Shown one piece after another: positions 31,586 to 38,998 of a stretch of DNA of 46,903 nucleotides. Numbering within the stretch: position 1 is the stretch's first letter; each line of letters begins with the position of its first letter. The notes beneath the pieces are model-generated. The model was not told the DNA's origin, ran no database searches, and saw only the letters and a list, made by a program, of their open reading frames with translations. The position numbers and the translations under genes are program-made. This DNA is from RGIG250 sp045616885 (GTDB lineage: Bacteria > Bacillota > Negativicutes > Selenomonadales > Selenomonadaceae): contig JAZLHS010000173.1 of NCBI GenBank assembly GCA_045616885.1, positions 1-46,903 on the forward strand. Reading direction: 5' to 3'.

Positions 31586-32661
31586 GTTTTTTTCGCTCCT
31601 TTTTTGAATGCCACAATACTGTCCAGCATCTCATTCATAATCTGAGTGCTCTTTGGCAACCACTGCTGCATAATCTTGTACTGCTCAGGATTGGTTGCCA
31701 TGCTTTCGCAAAATTCCGCAAAAGCTTCACGCGGCAGTTTTTGCTGGTCCTTCCAATACGAGACCTTATGTCCCCAGCCGTCCGTTGCCTTGCCCTTTGT
31801 GGCTCCGCCGAAAATATCACTCAACGCACTTCTGCAATCTTCGGGTAGAGCATACAGCTCTTTGCTTACTGCCGCATACGCCTCAGCTACCGGCACTTTT
31901 TGCCCTGGCTTTTTCGCCTTTAGTTCAGCCTGCTTGGCCTTTATCTTTTCTTTGACCTCTTCCATGATGGTCTGACCGAATATACCGTTTTTATAGTTAC
32001 AGCTCGGCCTGTGGGCATAGGCATCAAGATTATGGCCCAGCTCATGGAATAGCGTTTGGTACGGTTTCAAACCGTCTATCTTATTGCTTTTTTCAAGGTT
32101 GATGTTTACGCCTTTCGCTAAGACATCATAGTGGGCACCTTTTTTATAATCCAACGATATCAGCTTAAGCCCATGCTGGCAAAGAGTAAAGGCCTCGGCA
32201 TAGTTCTGTGGGGCTGCCTGCAGCAGTTTATTTATTGCCGCCTCATGCTTCGCATTATGCCCCATCAGTGCTTTGCCTATCTGCGACTGCGGATTGAGCG
32301 CTATCGCAGGTGCCGTCGCCTTGGCCAAATTATTCAACAGCGACTGCGGTTTATTTCCTGCCGGTGCGGGCGGTTGCGCCTGCGGAGGCGGTTGCTTCGG
32401 TTGCTGCGCCTGCTTTTGTTTGCCAAGATTACCCAGTACATTAAGAATGCTGCTCACGCCTTGGTTCTTCTGCTTCCAACCAGGTCCCCAATGATGCGAC
32501 TTGTTAAATTTGCCTCCGGCACCACCATCATAGTTTCCATTCTCATCGAGATGAACATGGCTGCCGTTGATGGTCTTCCAATTCTCAGGATTAAGGTCAT
32601 CTGGATAGCCTTTAGTGTCTAATGCTCTTATCCGCTTAAGGTTTTCCTCCGTTTTGTCCAT
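31582..32661 (-). CDS. Tagged zinc metalloprotease, putative effector (359 aa)
   Basis: From ATG 32661 (GAGGTGG upstream). Residues about 24-53 form the same module as in the ADP-ribosyltransferase (NPENWKTINGSHVH ... DGGAGGKFN). Then comes a Gln/Pro-rich linker (about 80-105) and a peptidase domain with LFHELGHNLD (HExxH, 206-210). The segment ALSDIFGGATKGKATDGWGHKVSYWKD and PREAFAEF (about 312, candidate third ligand Glu) are known from phage-associated gluzincin-like peptidases. No signal peptide, so delivery by the virion or cytosolic action is expected. Substrate unknown. Confidence 0.8.
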   Translation of the reverse strand: MDKTEENLKRIRALDTKGYPDDLNPENWKTINGSHVHLDENGNYDGGAGGKFNKSHHWGPGWKQKNQGVSSILNVLGNLGKQKQAQQPKQPPPQAQPPAPAGNKPQSLLNNLAKATAPAIALNPQSQIGKALMGHNAKHEAAINKLLQAAPQNYAEAFTLCQHGLKLISLDYKKGAHYDVLAKGVNINLEKSNKIDGLKPYQTLFHELGHNLDAYAHRPSCNYKNGIFGQTIMEEVKEKIKAKQAELKAKKPGQKVPVAEAYAAVSKELYALPEDCRSALSDIFGGATKGKATDGWGHKVSYWKDQQKLPREAFAEFCESMATNPEQYKIMQQWLPKSTQIMNEMLDSIVAFKKGAKKT

Positions 32662-33004
32662 TGTTTTCCACCTCGCAAAGTTCAATAAGGCGCTTCAATG
32701 CCGCAATAAACCATTCTTGGTCATACTCAATAATATAATCCATGCGGTAATCACGATATTTAGCCAAGATGGTATCGCCCAATGTCTGAATATCCGTGAT
32801 TTTATCCGCATTCGCCTTTGCATCCCTTACCATTGCAATACCGAATTCGCGGCCCATTTCCGCTAATCTGTCCCAGCTGGACTCAAAACCGACATCCAAT
32901 GCTTCAAGACCAAATTCCGGCTTTTCATTATGCGGATTAAAATCAACGCTGGAAAAATAATCTAACCATTTTTTAGCAAATGCTAATACTTTCTCTTTTT
33001 TCAT
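32636..33004 (-). CDS. Small paralogue B, candidate immunity protein (122 aa)
   Basis: Starts KKEKVLAFAKKWLDYF and ends EWFIAALKRLIELCEVENNGQNGGK. Both ends, plus ITDIQTLGDTILAKYRDY in the middle, match paralogue A (33001-33399). The fold appears helical and acidic; no catalytic motif. I have seen this pattern in small proteins near bacterial toxins, so immunity is plausible, but no function is proven. ATGA overlap with its paralogue; it also overlaps the metalloprotease start. Confidence 0.6.
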   Translation of the reverse strand: MKKEKVLAFAKKWLDYFSSVDFNPHNEKPEFGLEALDVGFESSWDRLAEMGREFGIAMVRDAKANADKITDIQTLGDTILAKYRDYRMDYIIEYDQEWFIAALKRLIELCEVENNGQNGGKP

Positions 33005-33399
33005 GAAATTTTTCCTCTGTTTTGTCCATTTTCAAGTTCCTCTTCGCACAATCCCTCTAACCAATCAAGGGCATTGATATACCAATCCACGTCGAAATTA
33101 TATCCGCCGCCTTTGGTATCCTCGCGCCATTTGGTATAAATAAGATTGCCTATAGCCTGGATATTTTCGCATTTTTCAACCTCTTCTGCTATTGCTTTCT
33201 TGAAAGCAAAGAAATTTACATTTTCCGGCGTCCAATCAGGATGTATTTCCTTTATGAACGATACATATTCGTCAATCTCAAGACCAGCCTCACGAGCATC
33301 ATCATACATATCGAGATAATATGCCCGTGCCGGGTCTGCTTCATCATATTTTGCGAGCCATTTCTTCGCGAAAGCCAAAACCTTTTTAACATCTGTCAT
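33001..33399 (-). CDS. Small paralogue A, candidate immunity protein (132 aa)
   Basis: VKKVLAFAKKWLAKYDEADPARAYYLDMYDD ... ENIQAIGNLIYTKWRED ... DVDWYINALDWLEGLCEEELENGQNRGK. Shares the N-terminal, middle and C-terminal blocks with the next gene, so the pair is a tandem duplication. It follows the ADP-ribosyltransferase by about 70 nt. Acidic, cytosolic. Possibly the immunity or chaperone partner of the transferase. Confidence 0.6.
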   Translation of the reverse strand: MTDVKKVLAFAKKWLAKYDEADPARAYYLDMYDDAREAGLEIDEYVSFIKEIHPDWTPENVNFFAFKKAIAEEVEKCENIQAIGNLIYTKWREDTKGGGYNFDVDWYINALDWLEGLCEEELENGQNRGKIS

Positions 33400-33471
33400 T
33401 ATTACCGCTCCTTTGGAATTTTTCTTTTATTATACATAATTTATAGAAAAAAGTCCAGTTTTTTTAGATTT

Positions 33472-36400
33472 TTATACCTTATAACCTTCTTGAGCGACTA
33501 CTTGGCACATCAATGTAGGCTTGCCATTCTTCATGACAACTCCATCTATGCGCATTTTGGTTCCGCGCTGCAACAACATTTCAGCTTCCGAAGAAATGGA
33601 GTGCTGTTTATCTTTGCCATTCCAGCTAACACCTTGGCAAGCGCCATATTTTGAAAACGGTTCCATGTACATCATCTTAGTTCCAGCTGGGCAATAAATT
33701 TCCATTTTTATATCGCCGGAAAATCCTTTACCTGATGCTATGCCACAGGACATAAATCCGTGGTCCGTTACATCAGCTCCTTCCAAGGCAGCTCTAAACG
33801 CATCAATACCTTGATGTTGTATTTTCTCCATCGTGCCAGATGGCAGGTCCAGCAATGTATCCAAAAGACCTGTAGGGATACCACGTATTAGCGTTACGGG
33901 CTCTGAATATGAAGATTTGTCTATGGCATCTGTCATATCTTGGACCTTTTTCTTTATTGCGCCATTCATTGTCGGTGAATTACCTGCGCCATAATGCGGC
34001 CCTGTCCAACCTTTACCATATACTTCGCCGCGTAGAGTTTCGTTGACATCATGATAGCTTCCCGTGTAATCATATAGAGCTATCTTTTCGTCATAGCTCA
34101 TTTTATTCCACGCATCGCTACATACGCCGATATATTTTTTATGCGTTTGCAAATCTGCCGTTCCTTTCGGTAACGGATTCTGTTTTTTCACTGCATCCGT
34201 TACATGGTTAAATGTCAACGCCGTAACATTCCCCTTAGTCTTGGTTGCTGGTGGTTTTGGGGGTGGCGGGTATTTTATCTTTTTGGCCTGCAAAGCAGGT
34301 GGCAATTGTCCATTTATCCCAAGTCCACCCAATGTAGACACGGGGTCTACCACAGCCTCATTTATCGGCTGGATGCTGCCCATCTTGGTTTGCAGCTGGG
34401 TGTTTACATCCACCGCTCCATTTTCTGTGGAGGCTTGCAGCTCTTTTAGTGCCTTCATGGTGCCTTTGCCGGTGATAGTGTCGAAATAGTTTTCGATAGC
34501 GTGCTGAACCTGCTTATTTCCCATCTTATTGGCCATAGCATCCTGCATGGTCTTCATGTGCTTTAAGGCAGATTTTAATGTCTCTATTGCCTCTCCACTA
34601 GGATTGTTTTTATAGATGGCAATAGTTTCCAACGCTGTGGTGAGCGCGCTGGTATACAATTCCTCATACATGCTACCGGAGGTAGTGACACCTTTTTGCG
34701 CCAGGTATTCTTCCATACCCTGTTTTATCTTCTTTGCCATATTTGCACTTGCAATAGCCTGGGCCGTATTCGTCTCAGGCTCAGCTGGTGCAGGTGGTTC
34801 GGGCGGTGCTACCGGTGTCTGAGGTGCTGATGGTACTGACGGCTCCGCAATTGTACCATCGGGATTGGTCAGCGCATACTTTGACTGTACACCGTCGGGC
34901 AGCTTCGTCATACCCATGCTCGATGTGATTTCTTTTTCATTGAACAGCTTTTCCAGCTCCGGCTGTGAGGCACCCTTCTGTACTACCTCGGCCACATCAA
35001 GCATCTTTTCGTACTCGCCACCGAGCGTATCAATGATAGCGCCGCCCACACCGTTCGCCTCGTTATAGATATAATCCGAAGATGTCTTCCAAAAGTCCTT
35101 TGCAGCTGCTTTTAGCTGGGAATAATTACTCGATTGGTTGTTATACATATAAGCATTCAAGGCCATAGCAAGCTTCTGATAATTTTTCATCAACGCCTTG
35201 CATTGCTTTATGTCATCTTCACTAAACTCTGCAAATTCCGTATGCTTCTGTTTAAGCGCTTTGCCAATTTTAGCAAAGTTATTAAACTCTTTCCAATTTA
35301 GGATAGGCTCTGCGGCCGGAGGCTCAAATGCCTGGGCTACATTCCCCAACGGGTCAGCTGGTGGCTCTGTCAGCTCTGGCTCAGGCGCTGTCGGCTCAAC
35401 TACATCCGGCAAAGCTGCAATCTTTTTAGTCATGCCGACATTCTGCAACTTCGTAATCATTTCCAGCGTTTTTTCGCTGGGATTCTTATCTTTTAGGCTA
35501 TATGCTACCATAGCTAAATCCAATGCGTTACCATCCAGCGCATCTATAATATCCTGAGCAGCCTGCTTCTCCGCATCATCGAGCCCTTTCCAACTCCAAT
35601 ATAAATCAGCCGCGTATGTAGATAATGCGTCCATGTCTTTGTTGCCATTTGTGTATTCTTGAATTTGTTGAGACAGCTTTTGATGGTTAAAAAGCAACGA
35701 CATGATTTTATTGGGGTCTGCATTAGCTATACTTGGTATTTTTTTCTGTAGCACATCAAATGTGACTTGATTCCCAAAAATGTCTGCCGGTATCAATTCT
35801 GCCTCCGGCTCGGTAGCATTAGCCAAACCTGTCAGCGGGTCGGCTGGTGGTTCTTCCGGCATTGCAGGTCCCTGTCCTTTGTTGGCAAGATAATCCTGCC
35901 ATTCCTTGGACTGCTGCAGCTTCTCCCAATTTTTCAGTGCGGCTTTCGGTACGGGGCCAAGCGCTCCGTCCATCTTCTCCCAAAATGAAACATCAGCCGA
36001 GGCCAGCATCTCGTCAAAATTATGCTTGCCGATTTCTGCCATGCTTACGCCAGCTTTGGCCATGCCATCCTTAAAGGTCTGCAAATCTTCCTTGAGCTGC
36101 TTCGCCCATTTGTCGTGCATCTCCGGCGTAGCGGCCTTTTTCATGCCTACCTTAGATGCTTTGACCTTATTGACCCACCATTGTTTGAGGTCGTCAATGC
36201 TTGGGTTATCACCCAGGCTGACAGATTTCATCTTTGTCTCCGCTTCCAAATCTTCGCTCTCAGCCATAGCTGCCGCCAGCTCGTTTACCTGTCGCTGTCG
36301 CTCTGCCGGCTCATTCTGCGGGTAGCTTGTCTGCGCCTGCGGATTTTGTGGCGTTTTGCCATGTGCCGACTGACCGTTGAATTTACCGCCGGCACCGCCA

Positions 36401-36516
36401 TCAATCTGCCCATTCCCATCCATGTGTACATGGGCACCATTGATAGTTTTCCAATTGTCAGGATTTGGGTCTTTTGCAAAATCAAATGCCCTTGCCAAAT
36501 GTCCGAGAATATCCAT
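33472..36516 (-). CDS. Giant tagged ADP-ribosyltransferase, putative virion effector (1014 aa)
   Basis: From ATG 36516 (GAGGTG upstream). Residues 19-48 carry the module shared with the metalloprotease (NPDNWKTINGAHVH ... DGGAGGKFNG). Residues about 60-790 are helical with three Pro/Glu-rich linkers resembling each other (EPPADPLTGLANA, EPPADPLGNVAQA). The C-terminal ~220 residues are an ADP-ribosyltransferase of the R-S-ExE class: LIRGIP (Arg about 878), HGFMSCG (Ser about 923), SSEAEMLL (catalytic Glu-x-Glu about 977/979). ExE enzymes usually modify arginine. No signal or membrane segment. T4 Alt is a precedent for an injected phage transferase. It is the first gene after the late promoter and leader. 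Confidence 0.85.
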   Translation of the reverse strand: MDILGHLARAFDFAKDPNPDNWKTINGAHVHMDGNGQIDGGAGGKFNGQSAHGKTPQNPQAQTSYPQNEPAERQRQVNELAAAMAESEDLEAETKMKSVSLGDNPSIDDLKQWWVNKVKASKVGMKKAATPEMHDKWAKQLKEDLQTFKDGMAKAGVSMAEIGKHNFDEMLASADVSFWEKMDGALGPVPKAALKNWEKLQQSKEWQDYLANKGQGPAMPEEPPADPLTGLANATEPEAELIPADIFGNQVTFDVLQKKIPSIANADPNKIMSLLFNHQKLSQQIQEYTNGNKDMDALSTYAADLYWSWKGLDDAEKQAAQDIIDALDGNALDLAMVAYSLKDKNPSEKTLEMITKLQNVGMTKKIAALPDVVEPTAPEPELTEPPADPLGNVAQAFEPPAAEPILNWKEFNNFAKIGKALKQKHTEFAEFSEDDIKQCKALMKNYQKLAMALNAYMYNNQSSNYSQLKAAAKDFWKTSSDYIYNEANGVGGAIIDTLGGEYEKMLDVAEVVQKGASQPELEKLFNEKEITSSMGMTKLPDGVQSKYALTNPDGTIAEPSVPSAPQTPVAPPEPPAPAEPETNTAQAIASANMAKKIKQGMEEYLAQKGVTTSGSMYEELYTSALTTALETIAIYKNNPSGEAIETLKSALKHMKTMQDAMANKMGNKQVQHAIENYFDTITGKGTMKALKELQASTENGAVDVNTQLQTKMGSIQPINEAVVDPVSTLGGLGINGQLPPALQAKKIKYPPPPKPPATKTKGNVTALTFNHVTDAVKKQNPLPKGTADLQTHKKYIGVCSDAWNKMSYDEKIALYDYTGSYHDVNETLRGEVYGKGWTGPHYGAGNSPTMNGAIKKKVQDMTDAIDKSSYSEPVTLIRGIPTGLLDTLLDLPSGTMEKIQHQGIDAFRAALEGADVTDHGFMSCGIASGKGFSGDIKMEIYCPAGTKMMYMEPFSKYGACQGVSWNGKDKQHSISSEAEMLLQRGTKMRIDGVVMKNGKPTLMCQVVAQEGYKV

Positions 36517-36542
36517 ACTGCACCTCAAAACTGCAATAAAAA

Positions 36543-36564
36543 AAGCGCCTTATAAAAGACGCTT
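36543..36564 (-). terminator. Terminator between late leader and ADP-ribosyltransferase gene
   Basis: AAGCGTCTT / AAGGCGCTT (minus RNA, one G-U pair) closes a TTAT loop and is followed by TTTTTT. It lies only about 25 nt before the SD of the ADP-ribosyltransferase gene, with no room for another promoter. Expression must therefore pass it. Confidence 0.85.
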
Positions 36565-36575
36565 GTATATTTTTG

Positions 36576-36750
36576 GTGACGGCCCCTTCAAAGGCAGGAG
36601 GAGCTGGACCTGCAGGCCGCCATAAAAAGGAGGTGGGGTGGTAAGAAAAAATCCAAAACTACCACCCCTCAGCTCAAATGAAAGGAGTGTTTCTTAATGA
36701 AACCATTAAGAAAGGCACCGCAAAACGCAGTGCCTACAGAAATTCCATAA
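36576..36750 (+). other. Chain of three tiny plus-strand ORFs
   Basis: 36576-36644 (GTG, 22 aa), 36638-36697 (GTG, 19 aa, after AAAGGAGGTG) and 36697-36750 (ATG, 17 aa, after AAAGGAG) are linked by overlapping stops and starts (GTGGTAA, TAATG). They run opposite to the late leader, so they may be coincidence from hairpin sequence. The two ribosome sites are, however, strong. No family recognised. Confidence 0.25.
36635..36735 (-). ncRNA. Three-hairpin late leader RNA
   Basis: Downstream of the late promoter (start about 36746) are three perfect or near-perfect hairpins in a row. They are 36713-36721/36727-36735 (9 bp), 36690-36699/36704-36713 (10 bp, perfect) and 36635-36643/36660-36668 (9 bp). 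All precede the terminator at 36543-36564. The layout recalls put-like antiterminator RNAs or a small terminated RNA. Confidence 0.55.
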
Positions 36751-36752
36751 TA

Positions 36753-36781
36753 ATAATAACACATCTTGACATGTCTGTCTA
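36753..36781 (-). promoter_or_regulatory. Late promoter
   Basis: On the minus strand TAGACA (36781-36776), 17 nt, TATTAT (36758-36753), with TGT just before the -10 (extended -10 pattern). It lies right after the ArpU/RinA-like gene. A perfect 12-bp palindrome TATTCCGGAATA (36780-36791) overlaps its upstream edge and could bind the activator. Confidence 0.8.
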
Positions 36782-36863
36782 TTCCGGAATAAGTTTATTT
36801 AATTCATTATTTCCATAGCCTTTAGATTTTTTTCCAATAATATTGGATTGTTAAATTATTTTT
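36782..36863. other. A+T-rich spacer upstream of the late promoter
   Basis: No gene. It contains the palindrome at 36780-36791 and an A+T-rich inverted repeat CCAATAATATTGG (36834-36846), which could hold activator sites for the late promoter. No T-tract in the gene direction, so it is not a terminator of the 36864 gene. Confidence 0.4.
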
Positions 36864-37304
36864 TTAATCCACGCCACCATTCAGCCCTAACCCAATCGCG
36901 ATGCCTGTGGCAATACTTATCACATCATTCATCAAGGTGTAGTAAACGCTGCGGCGCAGCTTTAAGGTCCGGCAAATTTCCCGCCAGCCTGCTTTTTTAT
37001 CGTACAGCATGACAATCATCTGCCCTTGAATGTTGCTACCGTAGTAAGCACGGGTGCGCTCCACCACTCTCAGCCAGCTCTCGGGGCGGCGTATTGCCTG
37101 AGACTCACGGCTGCCGTAGTTAATCGTTACCACGTCCAGCTCAGCCGTGTTGCGGATTGCCTTCTGGGCCGTTGGGTCAGAGATATAGCTGTGGCCTCCC
37201 CCGCCCTGCTTCTGCGTGCCTGGGTCCAATCGCTTTTCGTAGACCGCGCGCTTGATTGCCTCGTAGTGATTAAAGCAAAAGACCACCATTCTGTCCAATG
37301 CCAT
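36864..37304 (-). CDS. ArpU/RinA-like late transcription regulator (146 aa)
   Basis: From ATG 37304 (GGGAGGTG upstream). MALDRMVVFCFNHYEAIKRAVYE at the N-terminus and a C-terminal HTH (QMIVMLYDKKAGWREICRTLKLRRSVYYTLMNDVISIA) resemble the RinA/ArpU-type sigma-like activators at the end of early operons in Firmicutes phages. It is followed by the late promoter (36753-36781). Activation of late genes is inferred from position and HTH pattern. Confidence 0.7.
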   Translation of the reverse strand: MALDRMVVFCFNHYEAIKRAVYEKRLDPGTQKQGGGGHSYISDPTAQKAIRNTAELDVVTINYGSRESQAIRRPESWLRVVERTRAYYGSNIQGQMIVMLYDKKAGWREICRTLKLRRSVYYTLMNDVISIATGIAIGLGLNGGVD

Positions 37305-37306
37305 TT

Positions 37307-37657
37307 TCACACCTCCCTGAAAATCATATCGGGGTGGCGAAAAAGGAGCAGCTTGCGCTTAAGGTTATACTCCCTTGTCCGCATACCCTTCACATCAATG
37401 ACCTCTGTATGTCCGTCCTTGTAGGTGACGACAAAATCGGCCACATAGGTAATCGCTCGCTCCATTTTTCCATTATAACGGAAATGCGGCTGTAATTCAA
37501 ACTGTACTTGTCTCTCAAAGCTTACTACCTCGCCGGATTTTTGCAGCAGCAGTAGGGTGGCATAGTAATTGGCCTCCTTCTTTGAGTCAAAAACTATGCC
37601 ATCCAGCTCTGTCTTTTTGGCGTGGTATTTGCTTTTTTTATTTGGCCACCAGGTCAA
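37307..37657 (-). CDS. DUF1064 nuclease (116 aa)
   Basis: KSKYHAKKTELDGIVFDSKKEANYYATLLLL ... ERQVQFELQPHF ... YVADFVVTYKDGHTEVIDVKGMRTREYNLKRKLL is the DUF1064 pattern. Its FDSKKEA and D-(x)n-EVIDVKG positions fit a PD-(D/E)xK nuclease. A resolvase/recombination role is likely beside SSB. Start TTG 37657 overlaps the SSB stop (TTGA); SD GAGGA. Confidence 0.85.
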   Translation of the reverse strand: MTWWPNKKSKYHAKKTELDGIVFDSKKEANYYATLLLLQKSGEVVSFERQVQFELQPHFRYNGKMERAITYVADFVVTYKDGHTEVIDVKGMRTREYNLKRKLLLFRHPDMIFREV

Positions 37658-38076
37658 AACGGAATTTCCTCGTCCGGTACCGGAGCGCCGAAGCTGTCAA
37701 CCGGTGTCCGCGGTGCAGGTGCGGCAGGTGCTCCCCAGCCGTCATTATGCTGTTGCTGAGGTTTGTTGCCGGCAAACTCAATATTGCTGACCTTTACCTC
37801 CGTAGCCCATCGGTCGCTGCCGTCCTGCGCGGTATACTTGCGAATTTCCATGCGGCCCTCGACCAATATAGGCGAGCCCTTCTGCAAGTACTTCTGGGCA
37901 AATTCTGCCCTGTTCTCCCATGCTACCAGCGGGATAAAATCAGCGTCATATTTACCATCAGCGTTCTTGGTCGGGCGATTTACCGCAATAACCATGCCGG
38001 CCACCGCCTTGCCACTCTGCGTGTACCGTATCTGTGGGTCCTTAGCCAAGCGCCCCAAGAGTATTACTTTATTCAT
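37654..38076 (-). CDS. ssb: Single-stranded DNA-binding protein (140 aa)
   Basis: Complete OB-fold: MNKVILLGRLAKDPQIRYTQSGKAVAGMVIAVNR ... DFIPLVAWENRAEFAQKYLQKGSPILVEGRMEIRKYTAQDG, then a flexible tail with GGWGAP-like residues ending in the acidic DEEIPF tip used for partner binding. Covers ssDNA during phage replication and RecT recombination. Confidence 0.96.
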   Translation of the reverse strand: MNKVILLGRLAKDPQIRYTQSGKAVAGMVIAVNRPTKNADGKYDADFIPLVAWENRAEFAQKYLQKGSPILVEGRMEIRKYTAQDGSDRWATEVKVSNIEFAGNKPQQQHNDGWGAPAAPAPRTPVDSFGAPVPDEEIPF

Positions 38077-38375
38077 GCCTTTTCCTCCTCATATCCGAGC
38101 CGCTTAGCCCAACGCTCCCATTTCCAATAATCGTCCACTATCGGCTCCAAATCCGGTGTTTCCAGCAGGTACAATACCGCCAGCACATCCATAATCTCCT
38201 CACGGAAATTTGCAGCGACATCGGAAGATGATGCCGGCGTTAGGTTTTTACTCATGTGCATCGCGCGTATCAGCTTCAATGCCGCTTTGCCCAGCTCGCA
38301 ACATTCCTCCGCCAGCTGCTCAAGTAGGTCGCGAGGCGTCAATTTCCATTTCACAAAAGCTGCATACTTATTCAT
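38073..38375 (-). CDS. MazG-like nucleotide pyrophosphohydrolase (100 aa)
   Basis: From ATG 38375 (GGAGGACGAGG upstream). LLEQLAEECCELGKAALKLIRA provides the ExxE pair, and NFREEIMDVLAVLYLLE the second E-x-x-D, typical of all-alpha NTP-PPases. Phage MazG proteins adjust nucleotide or ppGpp pools. It overlaps SSB by 4 nt. Confidence 0.75.
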   Translation of the reverse strand: MNKYAAFVKWKLTPRDLLEQLAEECCELGKAALKLIRAMHMSKNLTPASSSDVAANFREEIMDVLAVLYLLETPDLEPIVDDYWKWERWAKRLGYEEEKA

Positions 38376-38505
38376 CCTCGTCCTCCTCATGGTCCAATAC
38401 AAAATCGTAGACCCAGCGCATGTATCTGTAATAAAGCCCAATGATTACCGGCAGAGCAAAAAACGCACCCAGCCAGCATGCTGCTTCCAGCCATAAATCC
38501 ATCAT
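38368..38505 (-). CDS. Small membrane protein (45 aa)
   Basis: Two in-frame ATGs at 38505; the upstream stop overlaps (ATGA). Product MDLWLEAACWLGAFFALPVIIGLYYRY with one membrane helix and an acidic DHEEDEDE tail. It overlaps the MazG-like start, whose SD lies in its 3' end. Function unknown. Confidence 0.6.
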   Translation of the reverse strand: MMDLWLEAACWLGAFFALPVIIGLYYRYMRWVYDFVLDHEEDEDE

Positions 38506-38705
38506 TCCCACCCCGCAACACATCGTATAGCCGTGGAAATCATCAGCCCGACGAAGATAATCCCGCCGCCCAGCAGCATCCCGCTGAACACAGCCTTGTT
38601 AATTAAATCGTCCAGCTTCGCCTCGCTCAAGCACACCACCACCACATCATTCGGCATATTTTCCAAGCCCACCGTGATGCCCGGCTCTACTGAAAACTCC
38701 TTCAT
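38502..38705 (-). CDS. Small single-pass membrane protein (67 aa)
   Basis: Residues about 39-61 (AVFSGMLLGGGIIFVGLMISTAI) form a Gly-rich membrane helix after a soluble N-terminus. Overlaps neighbours on both sides by 4 nt. No family recognised. Confidence 0.55.
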   Translation of the reverse strand: MKEFSVEPGITVGLENMPNDVVVVCLSEAKLDDLINKAVFSGMLLGGGIIFVGLMISTAIRCVAGWE

Positions 38706-38998
38706 TCCTTGTCCTCCTCAAACACATACCCCTCAAAGATTTTTTCTTTTTCTGCTTCCATTGCCTCCGTAACCTTCATCATATTGCCAAAAGCATCACG
38801 AATTTTCATTGTCACACCATATTCATCTGTACCGGTAGCCTTTTGAAAAGCTGTCGTAATTACATGCTGCGTAGCCACATTCTCCATAACCATATACGCC
38901 AAATAGTCCGTAATCTCAGCTACCGTCGCCCTGTCTCCGCGGTCAAACGCATCCATCATGCGTTTTTTAGTGTTGTTCAACGCCTCTGCAATTCTCAT
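38702..38998 (-). CDS. Hypothetical helical protein (98 aa)
   Basis: MRIAEALNNTKKRMMDAFDRGDRATVAEITDYLAYMVMENVATQHVITTAFQKATG, helical throughout, acidic C-terminus. No motif recognised. In the early operon with 4-nt overlaps, so co-translated. Confidence 0.6.
   Translation of the reverse strand: MRIAEALNNTKKRMMDAFDRGDRATVAEITDYLAYMVMENVATQHVITTAFQKATGTDEYGVTMKIRDAFGNMMKVTEAMEAEKEKIFEGYVFEEDKE

Noticed and set aside
36768..36791. Plus-strand promoter from TTGACA at 36766
   Set aside because: The matching -10 (ATAAGT) is poor and no plus-strand gene follows; the minus-strand promoter explains the motifs better.
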